Shown: positions 36,113 to 51,086, numbered from the stretch's first letter. The stretch is 64,000 nucleotides of DNA from Membranipora membranacea (GCA_914767715.1 OU612065.1:31186001-31250000); one strand, 5' to 3'. Made by a program: numbers and translations. The notes: generated from the sequence alone by a model not told the origin.

Positions 36113-38491
36113 ATACTTTATATAACAGCGAAGATGATTTCTGCCAATTCCTTGATACTTGGAACAATAATATGCAAATGAAAATGTGTATGAAACATAC
36201 CAAAGTGGGTTCATTCCATTCAACATCCATTCAATCCATTGCTTCACTTTTCTATTCTTGAGGAGTAAATTATAACTAGAGTTTAGAGTAGCAATGTTAG
36301 TGGGTGTCTCAATGTTAGCTAGGAACTATTGTCATTCGCTAGGGTTGTGGCAAACTTTTCCTCCGTAGAATACTTTCTCATCACTAAAAACAAAAGCTAT
36401 GATCACACTTGTTAGATGCTGGGATATTTAGTGATCGATTGGTGGGACATCAGAGCTTTAGAGTGCTGAATAGACTTCGAATCACCACACCAAATCAAAA
36501 CATGTAACATCAATCTCTAAACGCCATCAAACGCTGCCAATATGGTTGGTAAAGAAATTTTATTACACATACTCAAAATAAAAAGTAAAACTCAGTCAGA
36601 TCTTAAATATACTTTTGACACAAAAAAGATTCGGATGAATTGTCATGTATGCTTGAGTTCTATGGTCCCTGAGACCATGAACTCAGGTTGATTCGAGTTT
36701 CCTCGGCCAGCCCCTTCTCAAAGACAAGACAACATGTATGTCACGAAATGAACCACAATGAGCATACAAAAGTTTTAGATACGTGCACAAAATCCTGCTA
36801 TATAAGCAGCGCCTGAAAACTCCCAGCTACAAATCCAAAAACTTCTTATCAATATATCAGATCTTGCGCATGCAAAAAATGATCGATATTTAATATATCG
36901 TACAAACATATATTGTAAAGCAAACAGACAAAAATTAAAAACCCAAAATGTCAAGTCAGAATGACCAAAAGTAGTCGAAAATAGGAGTATATTGAGTGAA
37001 TGATACATTTCAAAGATAAAACAGATTGGAAAGTGTAAAAGTGGTCAGAAAAAATTGTCCTGTTCATTATGTAAAAAGGTTAAATGGAGCATAGTCAAAA
37101 CTGAGTGCAAGACCCCTCAGTATGAGCTGCACTTCAATGGTCGGTGTTGGGTTATGGCACCCGTTGGTGTGCAGGGTTCAAAAACTGGATAAATACAAGG
37201 TGACTATAGATGGGGTGGGATATATACATTAGTATAGCAATAAAATGGTATGGCCATTCTAGTTCCAAATACCTGTAGCATCATAGTTTGGAATATGTGT
37301 TCATCACAGAAGTCTTTTTTAGGTCCGCAACAGAATATAATTCGCCACTTGTTATGTTATCACAGGCATAATAACAGCTTACAGTTATCACAGCAAACCC
37401 ATCTGCGACATTTCTTACATCCCTTGCATAGTCAACATTGACGGAATTAGCTTCAGCACATGTAATTAGTAAGTAGAGTAGATTGGCCGTGCTTGATTTG
37501 CAAGCGGCAGATGAGGTGTTACTGAAAACAAGCAATTAATGCCAATAAATCACACAGCCAAGCAGCACAATCGTGTTAAATTAGGCACAAGCATGAAACA
37601 TGGGTAAGTAACAATACTTATGGATTGTGCCCACTATTGTAAAAGGGACACAATTCCTAATCATTCTGAGATTATCCTAAGGCCTCTCGATTATTCACTT
37701 TAATATCTAAGTTCAGTTGAGGGCACATTGTTGAGCAGACACAGTTTCAACCTGTTGCACTTTTTTAAAATGGTAAATATTACCCTTGGTTCGCACATTG
37801 GGCTAACAAAAGAATAATGGATATGTGTAGTCCAGTCCCTCGTCAAGAACAGAAAAGAAATTGAAGTGAATAATGGAGTGCTTCAAAATGAAATAATGAT
37901 CACTCACTCTAGCTTGGTGGCGCGCGGTTTGTACAGAAGGACATTACATAAATCACGATATTACATAAATTAAACTACATATATTAGGTAAATGTGCCTC
38001 TCCAAGCATGAAAACCATTTAATATCTTATTTCACCAGGCATTCCATTTTTTGTCATTATGATCATATAAAGGTAGAATTTCTGGAGAATGAAATATCAA
38101 AGAGTTTTCAAATTTGGGGTGAGCACATATATCTATTAAACAATATCACCATGTAAGTCTCTGAGTTTCCTAAAATGATAGAATAATTAAGGATGATAAT
38201 TACAATTATTTGTGAATTAATATTATTTGACTGATATACAATAGTAGGTATTTGTAAAAAAATTAACCTAGAAAATAATTATCCGCAATGAGATTCATTA
38301 CTTAGCACCAATGATAAATGAGGTTGAAGTGTTTTCAACATTCAAACAACACAACAGACACACAACTCAAACACATCACATGTCTGTGGTAACATATGTC
38401 TATGTTCTGTAAGCTTATAACCACTTGAGTTAAGTGAGCAATAAAATATCAGCATAGCCACTGTTTAAGAGCTATGAATTAATCAAAAACA
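36113..38491. other. Intergenic, no gene recognised
   Basis: A short palindrome is at about 36656-36690 (GAGTTC...GAACTC). An open minus frame at 37535-37281 reads NTSSAACKSSTANLLYLL and VDYARDVRNVADGF after a TTTTCAG acceptor-like site; it may be an orphan exon but I do not recognise it. The 3' untranslated region of OATP gene 2 lies at the right end. Confidence 0.35.
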
Positions 38492-41400
38492 TTACATAAC
38501 ATTAACCTCAGGAAGTGTGCTAGGACCTACCTCAGACTCTGAGGGCGGGATAATCTGCGCCGTAGACGAGGCACTATTACTCAGCATGTTGCCGCCATTA
38601 TTGTTCATATTTTCCATTGTGAGATTATGCATTTCTCCCTGAGTTAAGTCTTCGCTTTTTTGTGGAGGCTTGTAGACACACAAAGCTAGTATATTGAATA
38701 GTATGGAGACAAGTTTTAGCACCAGGGCGAGTATAAATAAGCGCAGCGACATGCCGGCGTTGTCATAAACCCAACAAGAGCCTTTAGTACCACAATCATC
38801 CTCCCAGAGAGTACAGCTGGCATCAATCATAGTACCAAATATAATCGGTCCAGGTATACTACCTGTAAAACAAGAAGAGTCTTGTTACGTTTTATGATTC
38901 CTAATAACTGACTTAACAGAATCATGAAAATATAAGCATCCCATGCCATCCTGATAACGTTAACTCAACACACAGTCTTGTATAAACTACAAGAGAGACT
39001 CAATAGACCGTGATAATGCATGGATGGCCCATGATGCAACCCTCTGGAAATCCCGGAGACAATATCAATAATAATTTGAACCAATTTTTTCCCTAAGTAT
39101 TTGACCCTGAAGCGAGGGTGGAATTTGTCTAATTTAGATACAGAGTACGAACTCGCTATATCTGAAAAATCATGATTTGCAAATTTGGTCGTCAATCTCT
39201 CTTGTTAAAAGAAATATAACAGAATATTCAGTGCTTGTTTATACAAACCTAGGAATCTTAGGAAGACCCATTGTACACCAACACCGAAAGCTCTCTGTTT
39301 TTCGGGAACAACCCTAAAAATAACAATATGTATTAATAGCCATACATACAGGTATCATTCTTCAGACAAGGGAGCCAATTCTTGAGATAGATGATTGCTG
39401 TTCATTTCTTTTGCTGTCATAATAGATTATATATATTCACATCATAGATAGAGCAAATTATAATCATCGTATTATATACATGTCATTTCAGCCAGAACGT
39501 CACCATCCGGCATTGACTACTGTGCAGATCTTAGCAAGGGACTGCAAAATAATTTGCTAGCTCAAAACTTGACGAATTACAAGATTAGTTTATTTTCAAC
39601 AGTGTGTTTGTCTCTATTTGTAAGTAAATAAATTGGAGTTATCCTATCAGCTTCAAGGGGCAGACAACTATCACACAGTAAGCCTAAAATTCATAAACTA
39701 GAGCATGGAGAAAACTCCCTGATGCTGAAGCCTTTAGAAACCTCAGTCCCTGGTAGACCTCTATAGGTAGGATGTCGTTAAATTGTCAATTCAACTGACA
39801 CACAAAAGAACTCTCCCATTTCCCCACACAGCCAGTCAGTCTACATACCTTAGAGTAGCCACAGTAAGGGGAGATCCCATCATAAATGTGAAAAAGAATA
39901 GAAGAAAAGTGAAAGGTAGAAACACATAGAAGAGTGAGCAGTCCAGATCACAAGCTCCTCGTGTTACTTGAGTTGAGTTAGCGGGTAATGAGGTAAATGG
40001 AGGTACAAACGATGGGCAACTGCAGTTCTGATACATCTACAAAGATAAAGAGACAGCATTATCAAAGAGGGCAACAACTTGTGCTAGGATAATAAATTGA
40101 TTCAGCTGTAGGAAGCTAGAGATGATAGGTGAAGTTTTCATCGAGAATGTATCATATTGTCCTACTAGGGCAGTGTTTGTGGCTAACACTACTGACTCGG
40201 TTAGCTTGAGCTGTATTTTTATTTCTCAAACGCCTTTAGGTTTCAATCAGTACTTCTATCATATATTGCTACATTAGTCACGGCTCACACCAAGGAGCCG
40301 AATTTCTCCTCACCCTTATTGACACACAGTTGTCGCTTGAATAAAACTTATTTTTTCTACAGAATACTTTTCCTCACATGATGTTTTTTTCAATCCCTAT
40401 GCTATATACCCTAGAGGATTGAAGTTTTTCTCGGAGAAAAAGTCGTACTGTGAAGGCTGGAAACAGTGACAATGGCTAGCTAACAGCTGCTAAACATCAC
40501 AACTTTATATCAACTCTCACCTAAGCTAGTGAACTTAGGTGCTAGCTAATATTAAGTGACCTGAAAACTAGCCAATATTGTCTCCTCTAGGGTACTAGGT
40601 ATCAAGTAGATGAAATCATACCTGGTATCCATCAGCATCTTCTATAGGACTGTCAGGACAGCCTGCGTGACATGGTGAGAAGTATTGTATACCGTCAGCG
40701 CATACAGGATCATAGAGACCGGTGTTACAGCCACATGCAGCATTACACGTCCCCTCTAGTCCAGTTGTGAGAGGCTCTGAGGAGTTCGCAGCGGCACTGA
40801 AGTTAGATAATGGGTACAAAATGAAAGGCATTAGTCATTACTTGCTGTCGTGGGAGTAGAAACAGACAATTTACTTAGCATCGCGTTATACATGTGCACA
40901 TACAATACAATGGGCGGCAGGATGCCAATCATGTCGTTACAGGATCGCTTTGCAGGAATTTTTACTTTCAATTAAGAAAAATGGTGTTTTCTGCTGCAAC
41001 GGAACATCCAGTAATGGACTCTTAAACAAGGTAAGAGGAAACTAAGGTGAGATGAATAATTTGACAATTTTGTCAGTGCATCAGTGGTAGTAGGTCAAAC
41101 CAGGAAGTCATTTACAGACATCACATACAACCTTCCCTTCATGTCACGCCCATCCTAGCTAGGCACTGCAGGTTTTTACTCGCTGGTTCAACAAGTTTTC
41201 AATCTCTTTCCTTCCACCATTGCACCAGTATTTCATTACTCACTGTGGATAGTTGACAAGAACTCCAGCCAAGCTTACATCGGCACATTTAGCCCAGAAT
41301 ACAGGTGTGAGACAGACTACTAGTGATGAAGAGATGAGCACCAGCTTCAGAATGCCGACTAGCTTGAGATTAAACCTCTTACATAGATATCCACCAGTTA

Positions 41401-44400
41401 CCTGGCCCAGAGCTGCACCAGGTATGGCCAAAAACCCTGTAGCAAAAATAAAACACAGGATATTAAAATTATAAATATATATATATAAATTTCTATCTAT
41501 TAAGTAGCTGATATTGTCCCGCCTCAGCCCGTTTTGATCAGCTTTGTTCTTTCGGTGACGGATAAGTGAGAGGGGAGGGTTTGGATGAAGCTTGTCAATT
41601 ATGTCAGCTGATATGCTCTGCATTGAAATTTGAGGGAAGACAACTTTCTTTTCTATTTTGACACAGGTTGAAAAGCTTCACTACATCCCGAGGGAAGAGT
41701 TGCGGAGATATCTACAACTCTTGCTCCTACAATATCTAGATAAGCTATAGTACAATATAATATAATTTATAATATAATATAATACAATAAGTACAATACA
41801 GACCTCAAAAAGACAGAGTTAGTCACACTTTACAATATGCGGGCTGTAATTAGCTTCAATGTAGCCAGTATATCAAACAGCAACCACACTACAACAATCA
41901 GTTTTCCTAATACTTATCTCGCAAAGAGTCCTTACAAGAAGTGGGAGAAGACAACTTTGACATGTTACCTTCACAGTAAAATATTTTGATAAGAAAAAAC
42001 TGCTTTCACGGGAAAAAAGATAACTAACCAGTGATCATAGCAGCCCAGCTGGCTGACTGAGCAAACTGATTAGCGATGAACTTTGGCATGAATGTACTGA
42101 AGCCTGCTGCCACAGCCAGCTCTACAGCGATGACAGCTGTGATACACATATATGTGGGGTTCTTTATTAAGTACCTTTAAAAATAAATCATAAATTCTAT
42201 TACTACATGATGAAGATGAATTGGAGCAAATCGCTGTTCATCAGCTTTTCAAGATTAGGGATCAGGGTATGGGTCAAAATTTTTCCAGGTTACCTACTCA
42301 AATAGACAATTTACTCGATGGAAAGATAAAGGCTATAGTTGGTCATATAAAACATTTACTTCATGTTGTTCTATGTTTGAGCAGTTTTAAAACCTTACCA
42401 TGCTGCCCTAGGCATATCCCTCCAGGAGAGACCAAACCCGTCCTGATTCACTAAGTGTTCTGTGCCGTTATCATGAGCTTCTGAAATCTTAGCAGCTCGA
42501 ATCTCCGCAGTACCTAAAATTTAACATGTGACGCATCGTTAAATGAATTTGGTACCAGAAGCAAGTCTGTATCTAATATATTTACACCATATCTGTGGAA
42601 AACCGTCAATAGAATTGTACATACTAGGTGAGTGGGTTCACATGGGAGCTAACCATGTTTTCCTGCATCCAACTACTCTAGCAGTCTTTTTATCATGAGG
42701 CTTTTTGAGAAATTGATAGCACAGCCCTGTGTCCAAAAGTTGACTGGATTCTAATGGGGGGGGGGGGGGGGGATATGGCCAGAGATCCAACTCAAACAAG
42801 TATTATAGCCCTGAGTTGCTCCTCTTGCAACTCAAAGTGGAAGCACAACTCACTGCTCTTAGTATGGTCAGAAAAGAACATATGATGTTTATACAATTGG
42901 CTGTGTATGACAAACTCACAGCCATCTTTTAATGGCGCATGCAAGACCGATCTCAGTCATGGCCAAGGTCCGTTGTCAGTCCACTGATTTTATTGACGCA
43001 AATAATTTGACACTAGGTAACGCAAACAGTTCCGCTTTCATGAGGCAACTTTTCAATTGATTGGAAATTTGATAGGCCTATAGTTGTGTATGACTGTACC
43101 TTCTAATCTCAGGTAATCTCAGGTATCACAAGGCACTGAGTCTACTGGTCAATCTGGTACCAGTGTCAAAGAATGTTGACTGAAATCCAAGTTTATGCAT
43201 GCCAACTTTTTTTTAATCCAGAGGAAGAGAGTATGTTACATTCTAGTAGACACACAGGCGTAGGTAATAGTCCTTGCAAACTTGTTATGTGCTTGTGACA
43301 CAATTATCAAAATTTGATTTCAACATCCGTGAGAGATATTTTCCATACCTGGTAGCTCTTTAGGGAAGAGGAACATAAACAGGGCCAGTATAGCTGCGAG
43401 TGCTGCGCTGATCACAAATCCTAACCACCAGGCTCCGACCCAGCTAGGGTGGGTTGGTGTGAGGCCCCTGTAATAAAAGGAAAATTAAAATTATACAAAA
43501 TCGATGAAAAAAAAGCTGAATTTACCTAACAAAGAAATTTAGTTTTGACAAAAACTTACATATATTAGATTGTTTTTGCTCGTGACGGGAGATTTGTCTA
43601 TTGCTGTATACCTTTGATGTATTTGACTGACTAAAACATTTTCTATTGTCATACCACTCTATTTAGACCAACAGGTACACAACATAAGACATGGTAAATG
43701 ACAGAGCATTAGTCACTAACTATAATGTGTATCAGGCCATTAGCTTCCATTGATCTGATAGCCACTACTACTTGTAGCTTCTTGCAATGATCTCCTAGCT
43801 TTTAGTAACATCTTATAAAACCATCTTATACTAACACTGATAATTAAATCCTATTATAATTAATGTATGTAAAGTGGAAGGCTTCCGTAGCTTAGCGTTC
43901 CGTGACTCTACGTTTCTACTCATTCTAATGGGAAAGTAGTCAAATGTAATAGATTGAAGTGACCATAACGCTACGTCTGATTGTCCAGGACTGAACACTT
44001 TTTAACCCATGGAAGTGTCAGTGGTTTTTTCAGTCGGTCAGCAATGTGTTCAAAACCATAAATGTTCGTGCATGGAGGTCTAGGCATAGAGAAATGAGTT
44101 TTGTGATCCTGTCAAATTAATCTGATCCATAAATTGATTTCATAGTGAAGAAGATAAAGCAAGGCTGACTTTGATTCATAAGTTCAACCTGCCATCATCC
44201 CATCCCACATGACGATGTATTCAGCTTTATGAGTCACCCGTTCACATCCTCACATGTGTGAGGAGTTGAGTGAAGCCCATGACCTCCACAAGGCAGAGTT
44301 CATCGATACTAATCTATATTTTGTTGACATCAGCTGTGCCTGTGGATATGGCCAAATGCTCATACAGCATCCAGTTTATCTCATCAGGTTTTCTTTCCTT

Positions 44401-47400
44401 ATTTTGGGACAGGAACAGCTGAATGTTTATATAAGGCGTACACCCATTTATTCCCAACCCAATAGCTTGATGATCGATCAAAATGTACTTATCAAGTAAA
44501 GCCAAGAAATGCTGTGTCATTAAGAGTTCCTCTAGCTAGAGAAATCTTCATCACCAAATGATCAGGTGTCTTTGTCCTGTTCAATCGGCCATTGTTTGCA
44601 AAATAACCAGGCCACAGAATTTGATTGATCGAAGATGAAGGATGAAATATCTAAACTTGCCAATGCAAGCACGTTGTTCTATTTTCTAAGATTTCATATT
44701 AATCGCTGAAAAAATTGACAGGTCTATGTTCAATGAGCCTCAACTTGACACATTGTACTTTCAACAGTATTGAGCCTGGGTTTAACAGCATAAAAGGCAA
44801 GCAGCTGCTCAAAAGTCTGTGCCATAAGTCTAATCTTCCGTAATTTTCTGTGCTGTTCTAGACATAATATAATATTTTTTCAGTGATAGGCCTATAGCTG
44901 GTTTGCTACCTTTCCACCAATAAGCCGCAGCTGATCAGTTGGGAAAGCAATTCTAAATGGAGGAAAACTGGATATTGGTCTCAGGCTAGACCAACTCTCA
45001 ACCATTTGCCTGCATTCCGAGTTGCTCCCGATCCACTGGTCACACAGCAGTGGAAGGAAGCAACTGGAATGCAGGCAATTGGATTAAACTAGATCTGGGT
45101 CTCGAGCTGACCAGGGAGGGTGGAATATACCTCCCACCCTCCCTGGGCTGACCAGGTGTAGAATTACATTCTGATGTGGACAGGACAGTGAAGATGATAA
45201 TCAATTGAATATCAGAGTTAACAATAAATAACCACTAGATTGAACCTGAATTGTGCAGATCTTGAGAGGAATTGTTACATTTTCACACTCTTGGTGACAA
45301 TGACATATTATTATGTCATGAAATATAGTAAGAGTCTGTTCAGTCCTGTGTATAAGAGTCCATAAAAATTTTACACCAACTCACCTGGGAGGAGGGTTTG
45401 GGAAGTCCACATATATATTCAGTAACGAACCTCCGAGAATATACCCAAGAGCTGGTCCCAGTATAGATGACCCTGCCATCAAACCTTAAAATAAATCAAT
45501 CTAGATAGATTACAAATAAGGTAAGAAATAAATATAGTAGGATAGTCATTCATTAAACAATTTGTATACCAGCGCTATTCTAAGACAATATATTGTGGCG
45601 CTCCTAATACCAGGACAATCAAGAGGTCACAACGCCAAAATTCGATGATAGATAGGAGCCAACCTAGAACATGTTTGATCCAAATTGCCAGCAGTCCGGT
45701 CATTCCTATTCTACTGGTGAGCCGGCTGCGGCTCAAACCCTAAATGCAGGCAAATCGGATCATGCTTGATCTGGAACCAACCTAAATAGATGCAAAATGT
45801 ACTATGATGGTGCTATATTAATTTGGACGCAGTCTCAACACAAATTGTTATAATGGATCATAATAGCTCATCTGACAGCTTAGGAAGAGATATGAGGTAA
45901 CATAAGTAATTTAATACCCTCAGTATAACTATATTAGCTAAGAGTTATATTAAGTTAACTCAAATAAGCCAGTGAGCCATTTGAGTGACGTGTTGATGCA
46001 TTGTGGGTAAAATAGTATGAAAGCCATGTTGCTCAGAACATGCTGACTTCGCAGCAACACCAAAAAAACTCAAAATTTTGCTGCTGTTTACTTAACGGGA
46101 ACTATGCCAAAAATTACCTTGATGTATAGTTGATATAATAACAGACAAAAGGATATGATAACGTAACACAGCCAACAAGATGTGTGCGCAGGCATCAAGA
46201 ATTCATAGAGCACGATTATTTTCTAAATAGTTCCAAGTTGGAGCCTACTCATACAGTCATAGTGCATATTTGCAATGATTTTAGTTTGTGTGGTATTTGT
46301 TAATGATGCTAATCGGAAACCCAAACATAACAGACCACTTTTGCTCGATTACTGAAATATCACATTTCAAAACAGATCATAGGCAAGTTAAAAGTAGGCA
46401 GCAAAGTGCATTAGCTTGACACAGAAATGATTGCATTGACAGGCATTTAACACATATTTAGAATATCTAGGTTTAATGAGTGTGGTTGTTTTACTATGAT
46501 TTAACAGCAGTGCAGGAATAAGTGCTGATAACATGATGCGATGAGAAATCATACTTTTCACGCTGCTGACAGTGATAGATTGATGCTGCTGGTGTTCATA
46601 TCAGCTGGTCTTAATAATAATAATATTGGTCAAAGTTGGTATTGTGCGACCAATCTTGAGGAACATTACCTCTGCTTAATGGACCCTTGATCGATTTAAA
46701 TTGATATTACTATGTTTTGTTTGGCTTTTGGTATGTGAGAAAAAAAGATTAAAGTACACTGCACAGAGGGTGGAGCCATCAGAAACCCTGTCCACGTTGT
46801 ATAACCTTAATTTGTGGCTTATGTGTACTTTAGCGAGCATTTGCAAGAGGGCTGGGTGTGGCAAATCGCCATGATAACAGCACTCGATAGCTCAAGAGTA
46901 TTTCAAGTTATTTGTGAGTCTAGTCGCCTAAACCTGCAACATACCTTTGTATATGGTAGTTTGCATATCAACATGCATGGATGTAGAGAGGTCATGGGAT
47001 GGCATGTTTTACGCAGATTGGCCTCAATTAGCCAACTCAAATTATGTAAACACATATCAACAAGGCACAACTCTACCCTATGATTAGCATTGCCAGGGCA
47101 AGAACTGTTATTAGTTGTTGTACAGTTGGACAGTAAACTAAAAATATACCTGTAAATAGTAATTTCTAGTTCTAGGTGACCCTGAAGTTGTTCTTTACAA
47201 TTTCTCACACAAAAGCATTACATCATTCAGGTCTCTTTGTGCACACATTTCATATTGCATAATAAATCTAATCATAGACTATGTCTATGGATCTAACGCC
47301 CAAGTAACAGTCCTAGCAAATGGTCCTAGCAAAGATTATAAATACATTGTTATTGGTCCTAGCAAAGATTATAAGATTATAAGGATTTTAAGTCATTGGT

Positions 47401-50400
47401 CCTAGTGTCCTAATGCCAGTAACGATATAAAATATAGTTTGGTGAGTGTATCATAATAAATTACATCTTGATTTATGACCAATTTGTGCCCACTGGCGGC
47501 TCCACAAGCACTGCGTTTTATGACGGATACAGGTTAATCTGCTTACCGATGTAAAGGGGTGACATTTTAGCTGATACGCTTTGATCTAAATAGGTGACAC
47601 CAAGAGAATAGAGGCAGGTCCCGCCAAATCCGTTCAGTGCCTGGCCCAGCAGCAGCACGTAGAGATACTTTTTGAGGAATCCATTACTCGGAGATTCCTC
47701 ACACATCGCTGCCGCAATGCTGGTACCTGTAAAATAACACCGGGGAGGGTGATTAAAAATCAGATAGTCTTATTACTCACCACACCCCGAAGCAATAGCG
47801 GCGAAATTTTGGTTGCCTTAAAGGCGAGGCCGCAAGTTCTACTCAATGTTCTCTCTGTTTTCAGGCAGGTCGAAGCACACCTGGGGGCCAACCATACCCC
47901 AGTAATCTATGAACTGTAGGTAGTAAATATCTTACAAATTTTGAGAGTTTTGTTGTGGTCCACTATTGTTCAAAAGCGTTAAGCCCCAACCTGCTCATAA
48001 CAGACCAGAAAAATCATGCTAAGGTTACATTCCCATAAAAAGTTCACCTCACACAGTTTCAGAGCAGCCTAGTGGAGCAGAGCAGGGACAGTGGACAGAA
48101 ATATCAGAATGATAATTTATGTAAGAAGTAAGGGTACATCTTAGTGATAAATAATTGAGGTATCGATCAACATTTGTGATGGTGTGTCTCAGTTTAATTA
48201 TGGGCGTTGGATACAAAACACAAGGATGAGTGATGATGTCCTCTGCCGTACAAAACGCATTAATTTTGGCCACCAATAACTGACTCATGCAGACCATTCC
48301 TATAATTTTATATTAAGAATTAGATCGGCAAGATTAACTGTATGAAGCAACAAAAACAGGCTTTGAATGTTCTGAATGAAAGTTGTTATGTCCTCAAACA
48401 CTGGTCAATAAATATGTATTATTCATAAACTCAAAATCACATGTGTGGGCATTTAATAACAGGCTCTAGTAAACATGGGCTCAATCATTTATTACTAGTC
48501 TCTTCCATGTTACAAAATTTTCTCTAATCTAATGTTTCAAAACTTTCTCATAACACACAGTGATATTGATCTCCAGCTAATTAGCATGTTAATCTGGTCT
48601 TATGATTAGCAATTTATATTGTGTGGAATTCACATAAATATTTTCTTCTGACATCTACATTACGTGACTTATTCAGTGAATGAAGGTCACAACCCCTCAT
48701 AAACATTAAAAAAACGGCCTTTAGGTCATTCCACCTAATTTAACGTAATTACGACAGCTTTCACTGAAACTGAAAAGCCTATACAAAATGAAAAGGGTTA
48801 CAAATTGTAAATCAATGTGTTATTCATGGAGCTTTGTAATAAGCTGTATAATTCTTGGCAAAAAGCCACAAGACTAATTGCCCTCCCTGCCGTTTAAATA
48901 AAATTAATTGTTTTGGTCAGACATGGAACTCAATAAAGCTGAATGAAGTTCATACTCACCGTTAAGATCACATGTGGCCGATAGACCGAACTTTGGCTCG
49001 TATGCTGGAGCAGTGAAGTGGGCCAATGACATCACTAGACATCCCAAGGCTATGGAGGCGACACCAGCCCCCAGATACCGAGGCTGGTGCCCGGAACCAC
49101 CAAAATATCCAACAAATAACACCTAAACCAGAGCAGAGTTGTCATTATAATAATATGAACTTTATTGAACTGATCAGTGCAGAGAAGCAAATAAGATCAT
49201 GTTTGGATCATTATTGGAACATGCAGCCTGGGTAAATAGGCAAAAGCAAATTCATCTCAAGAGGTCTACCTAGCCCTTCTTTATCTGTCCATACGGAATC
49301 AAGCAGTAGGAGGAACTCCAACTCCCTGGTGGAATCAAGTAGGTAATAACGAGGAAGAATACGCCTCTTGACTGAGTTCTTAACCATTGAGTCTGTCACA
49401 TAAGGTAAAATTAGTCGGCTCAAATGACCATAAGGTACTTCCGTGACTGTCTGGCAATTCAGAATCCACTCTACAACTAGGCCACTCTATCTCACCTCAT
49501 CAGTTATGTGAAATATTCAAATATGAATCATATTAATAATGAATGTATCCCCATCTCAATATTGAGTAGCCTACAAACATCATTTTAATATTCTATTGCA
49601 ACTAAACGCAAGCAATATTATACATTCTAAAATAAGGAGCTGTTTCAGATCAGTTTTATGACACATCAAGTTTACTATTGAAACAAGTAATTTAGTATAA
49701 AAATAGACTGTGGAAATCGAGGCCTAACTGGTATCGAAAGCCAGGTCCAATTTTCAACAATATAAAGACAGCACAATCTTCCTCTCATGGCAAAAAAGGG
49801 CAGCAACTGATCAGCTTCATCATCACAATAGACTTTACAGAGTCTATCAAAGGGCTTTTTTATCTGTAGATCAGTTTTTTTTACAGACACTGAACTGTGT
49901 GGTCACAGGGCAAAGCTAGCCTGTGAAAACATGTTATCCTAATCTGTACCCCACTTGCAGTAGGGAGGGAGATGTCCCACCCACACTGCTTGTAGTATGA
50001 CTCAATGCTATCAAACCACTTACTGTAAGCCCAGCAGCCACATCATAGAAACTAGCTACTAGACTTGAGTCTTTACTACTCAGCAAATATCTTCTTTCAT
50101 ATGATGATATATTTACGTTATTTATACCGTTGACTGCAAATCCTACAACAAAAACATCAAGCGACATTACAAGTATTTGTTAATATAATTAAATCATGAG
50201 AGCAAAACCAAAATGACAAAAGGGGATATGTTACAAAACTCCCGCATCATAACAAACTAGGCCTTTAGGGGCAGTTAATTATCATGCTATTTTGAAAAAT
50301 GTTGGAGGCAGGCTATGATTTAAAATGCCTCATAACTGATTCTAAAAGCAAATGAGTGGCACTTTATCTCAACAAAACCTAAAATTAAAATCAGCTTTAC

Positions 50401-51086
50401 AATCTTACTCAATCACACCATACATGGCACCATTTCACCAAACTGAAGCGAAGTATCCAATCAGCTAATGTACAAGTATTTACACAGACTGATAATGTGC
50501 AGTATACTGTTTTAGACAACACCTACATCTGTTTATTTTCCCATAGCCCAGCCATTTGACAACATTGCGTGTGACCTTGCTATATACAGCTTAAAGCCCT
50601 ATGTGTAATGTTACAGCGCTACAACCCGCACAATTGGTGATAGTTCAAAGGATCTTTTTTCTAAAAAAACATTTCGTATTGCAACACAGTGCTGTATTTC
50701 ATCACTCAATTTCCACTTCAATGACTGCTCAGCATCTTTTCTGTTAGTGAGCTCAGCTAACTGATTTGTAACAAATTACACACAACTGGTGACTCAGCCT
50801 TTAATTATTTTACGGTATGACAAAGGTTTTGCATCGTGAAGATGAGGATCTCACCTTGTATAATACTGCATAGTGAGATCACAAAGAGATAAGCCTTAGG
50901 GTTAGCGCACACTTGTAGACATTTAGGTTTACAAGCTGCTGTATATCCGCACAGAGTGTCTACAATTGAACTTGATGACTCAAGGGAGTCTCTCTCGCTA
51001 CCGCTGCCGGTTGATTTATGCAAGCTGCCATCATCCCCTGCTGCCGCATTGTTATTAGAATATCCATTTTCCAGTGAATCGCTCAT
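38492..51086 (-). CDS. OATP/SLCO organic anion transporter 2, 721 aa
   Basis: Thirteen coding exons: 51086-50855, 50142-50024, 49122-48960, 47726-47547, 45484-45385, 43467-43349, 42513-42399, 42174-42029, 41436-41244, 40796-40622, 40036-39849, 39313-39249, 38862-38492 (TAA); 722 codons in frame. Role as for the family: a 12-segment plasma-membrane carrier of organic anions, substrate unknown. Seen: CGYTAACKPKC before the first membrane segment, GFAVNGINNVN, the signature HPSWVGAWWLGF (271-282), the Kazal-like Cys-rich extracellular loop (456-514; YDPVCADGIQYFSPCHAGC), a following Cys-rich exon (YQNCSCP, GACDLDC), and a Gln/Ser/Asn-rich cytoplasmic tail. Exons 2, 5, 6, 7, 8, 9, 11 and 12 have exactly the length of those in OATP gene 1. 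It lies about 6.5 kb upstream of that gene on the same strand, so they form a tandem pair. Confidence 0.93.
42755..42773. repeat. Poly-G tract in OATP 2 intron 6
   Basis: A run of about 18 G on plus (C on the transcript). Shorter G or C runs are at about 51381-51390, 51857-51868 and 52940-52954. Runs of this length are prone to length change and to G-quadruplex formation. Confidence 0.85.
45002..45146. repeat. Two adjacent hairpins in OATP 2 intron 5
   Basis: First hairpin, about 45002-45092: TTGCCTGCATTCC and ATCCACTG pair with CAGTGGA and GGAATGCAGGCAA. Second, 45111-45146: CCAGGGAGGGTGG pairs perfectly with CCACCCTCCCTGG. Related words (GGTCTC, GACCA) repeat beside them, and a similar but unpaired stretch is near 45660-45780, so a repeat family is likely. 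Confidence 0.6.

Noticed and set aside
43885-44000. Short stretch with a GTAGCTTAGCG word like a tRNA start
   Set aside because: It cannot be folded into a cloverleaf by eye and has no B box.
49235-49500. Possible second tRNA-like SINE on minus (TGGCCTAGTTG A-box-like)
   Set aside because: No acceptable B box at the right spacing and no body shared with the SINE at 11385.
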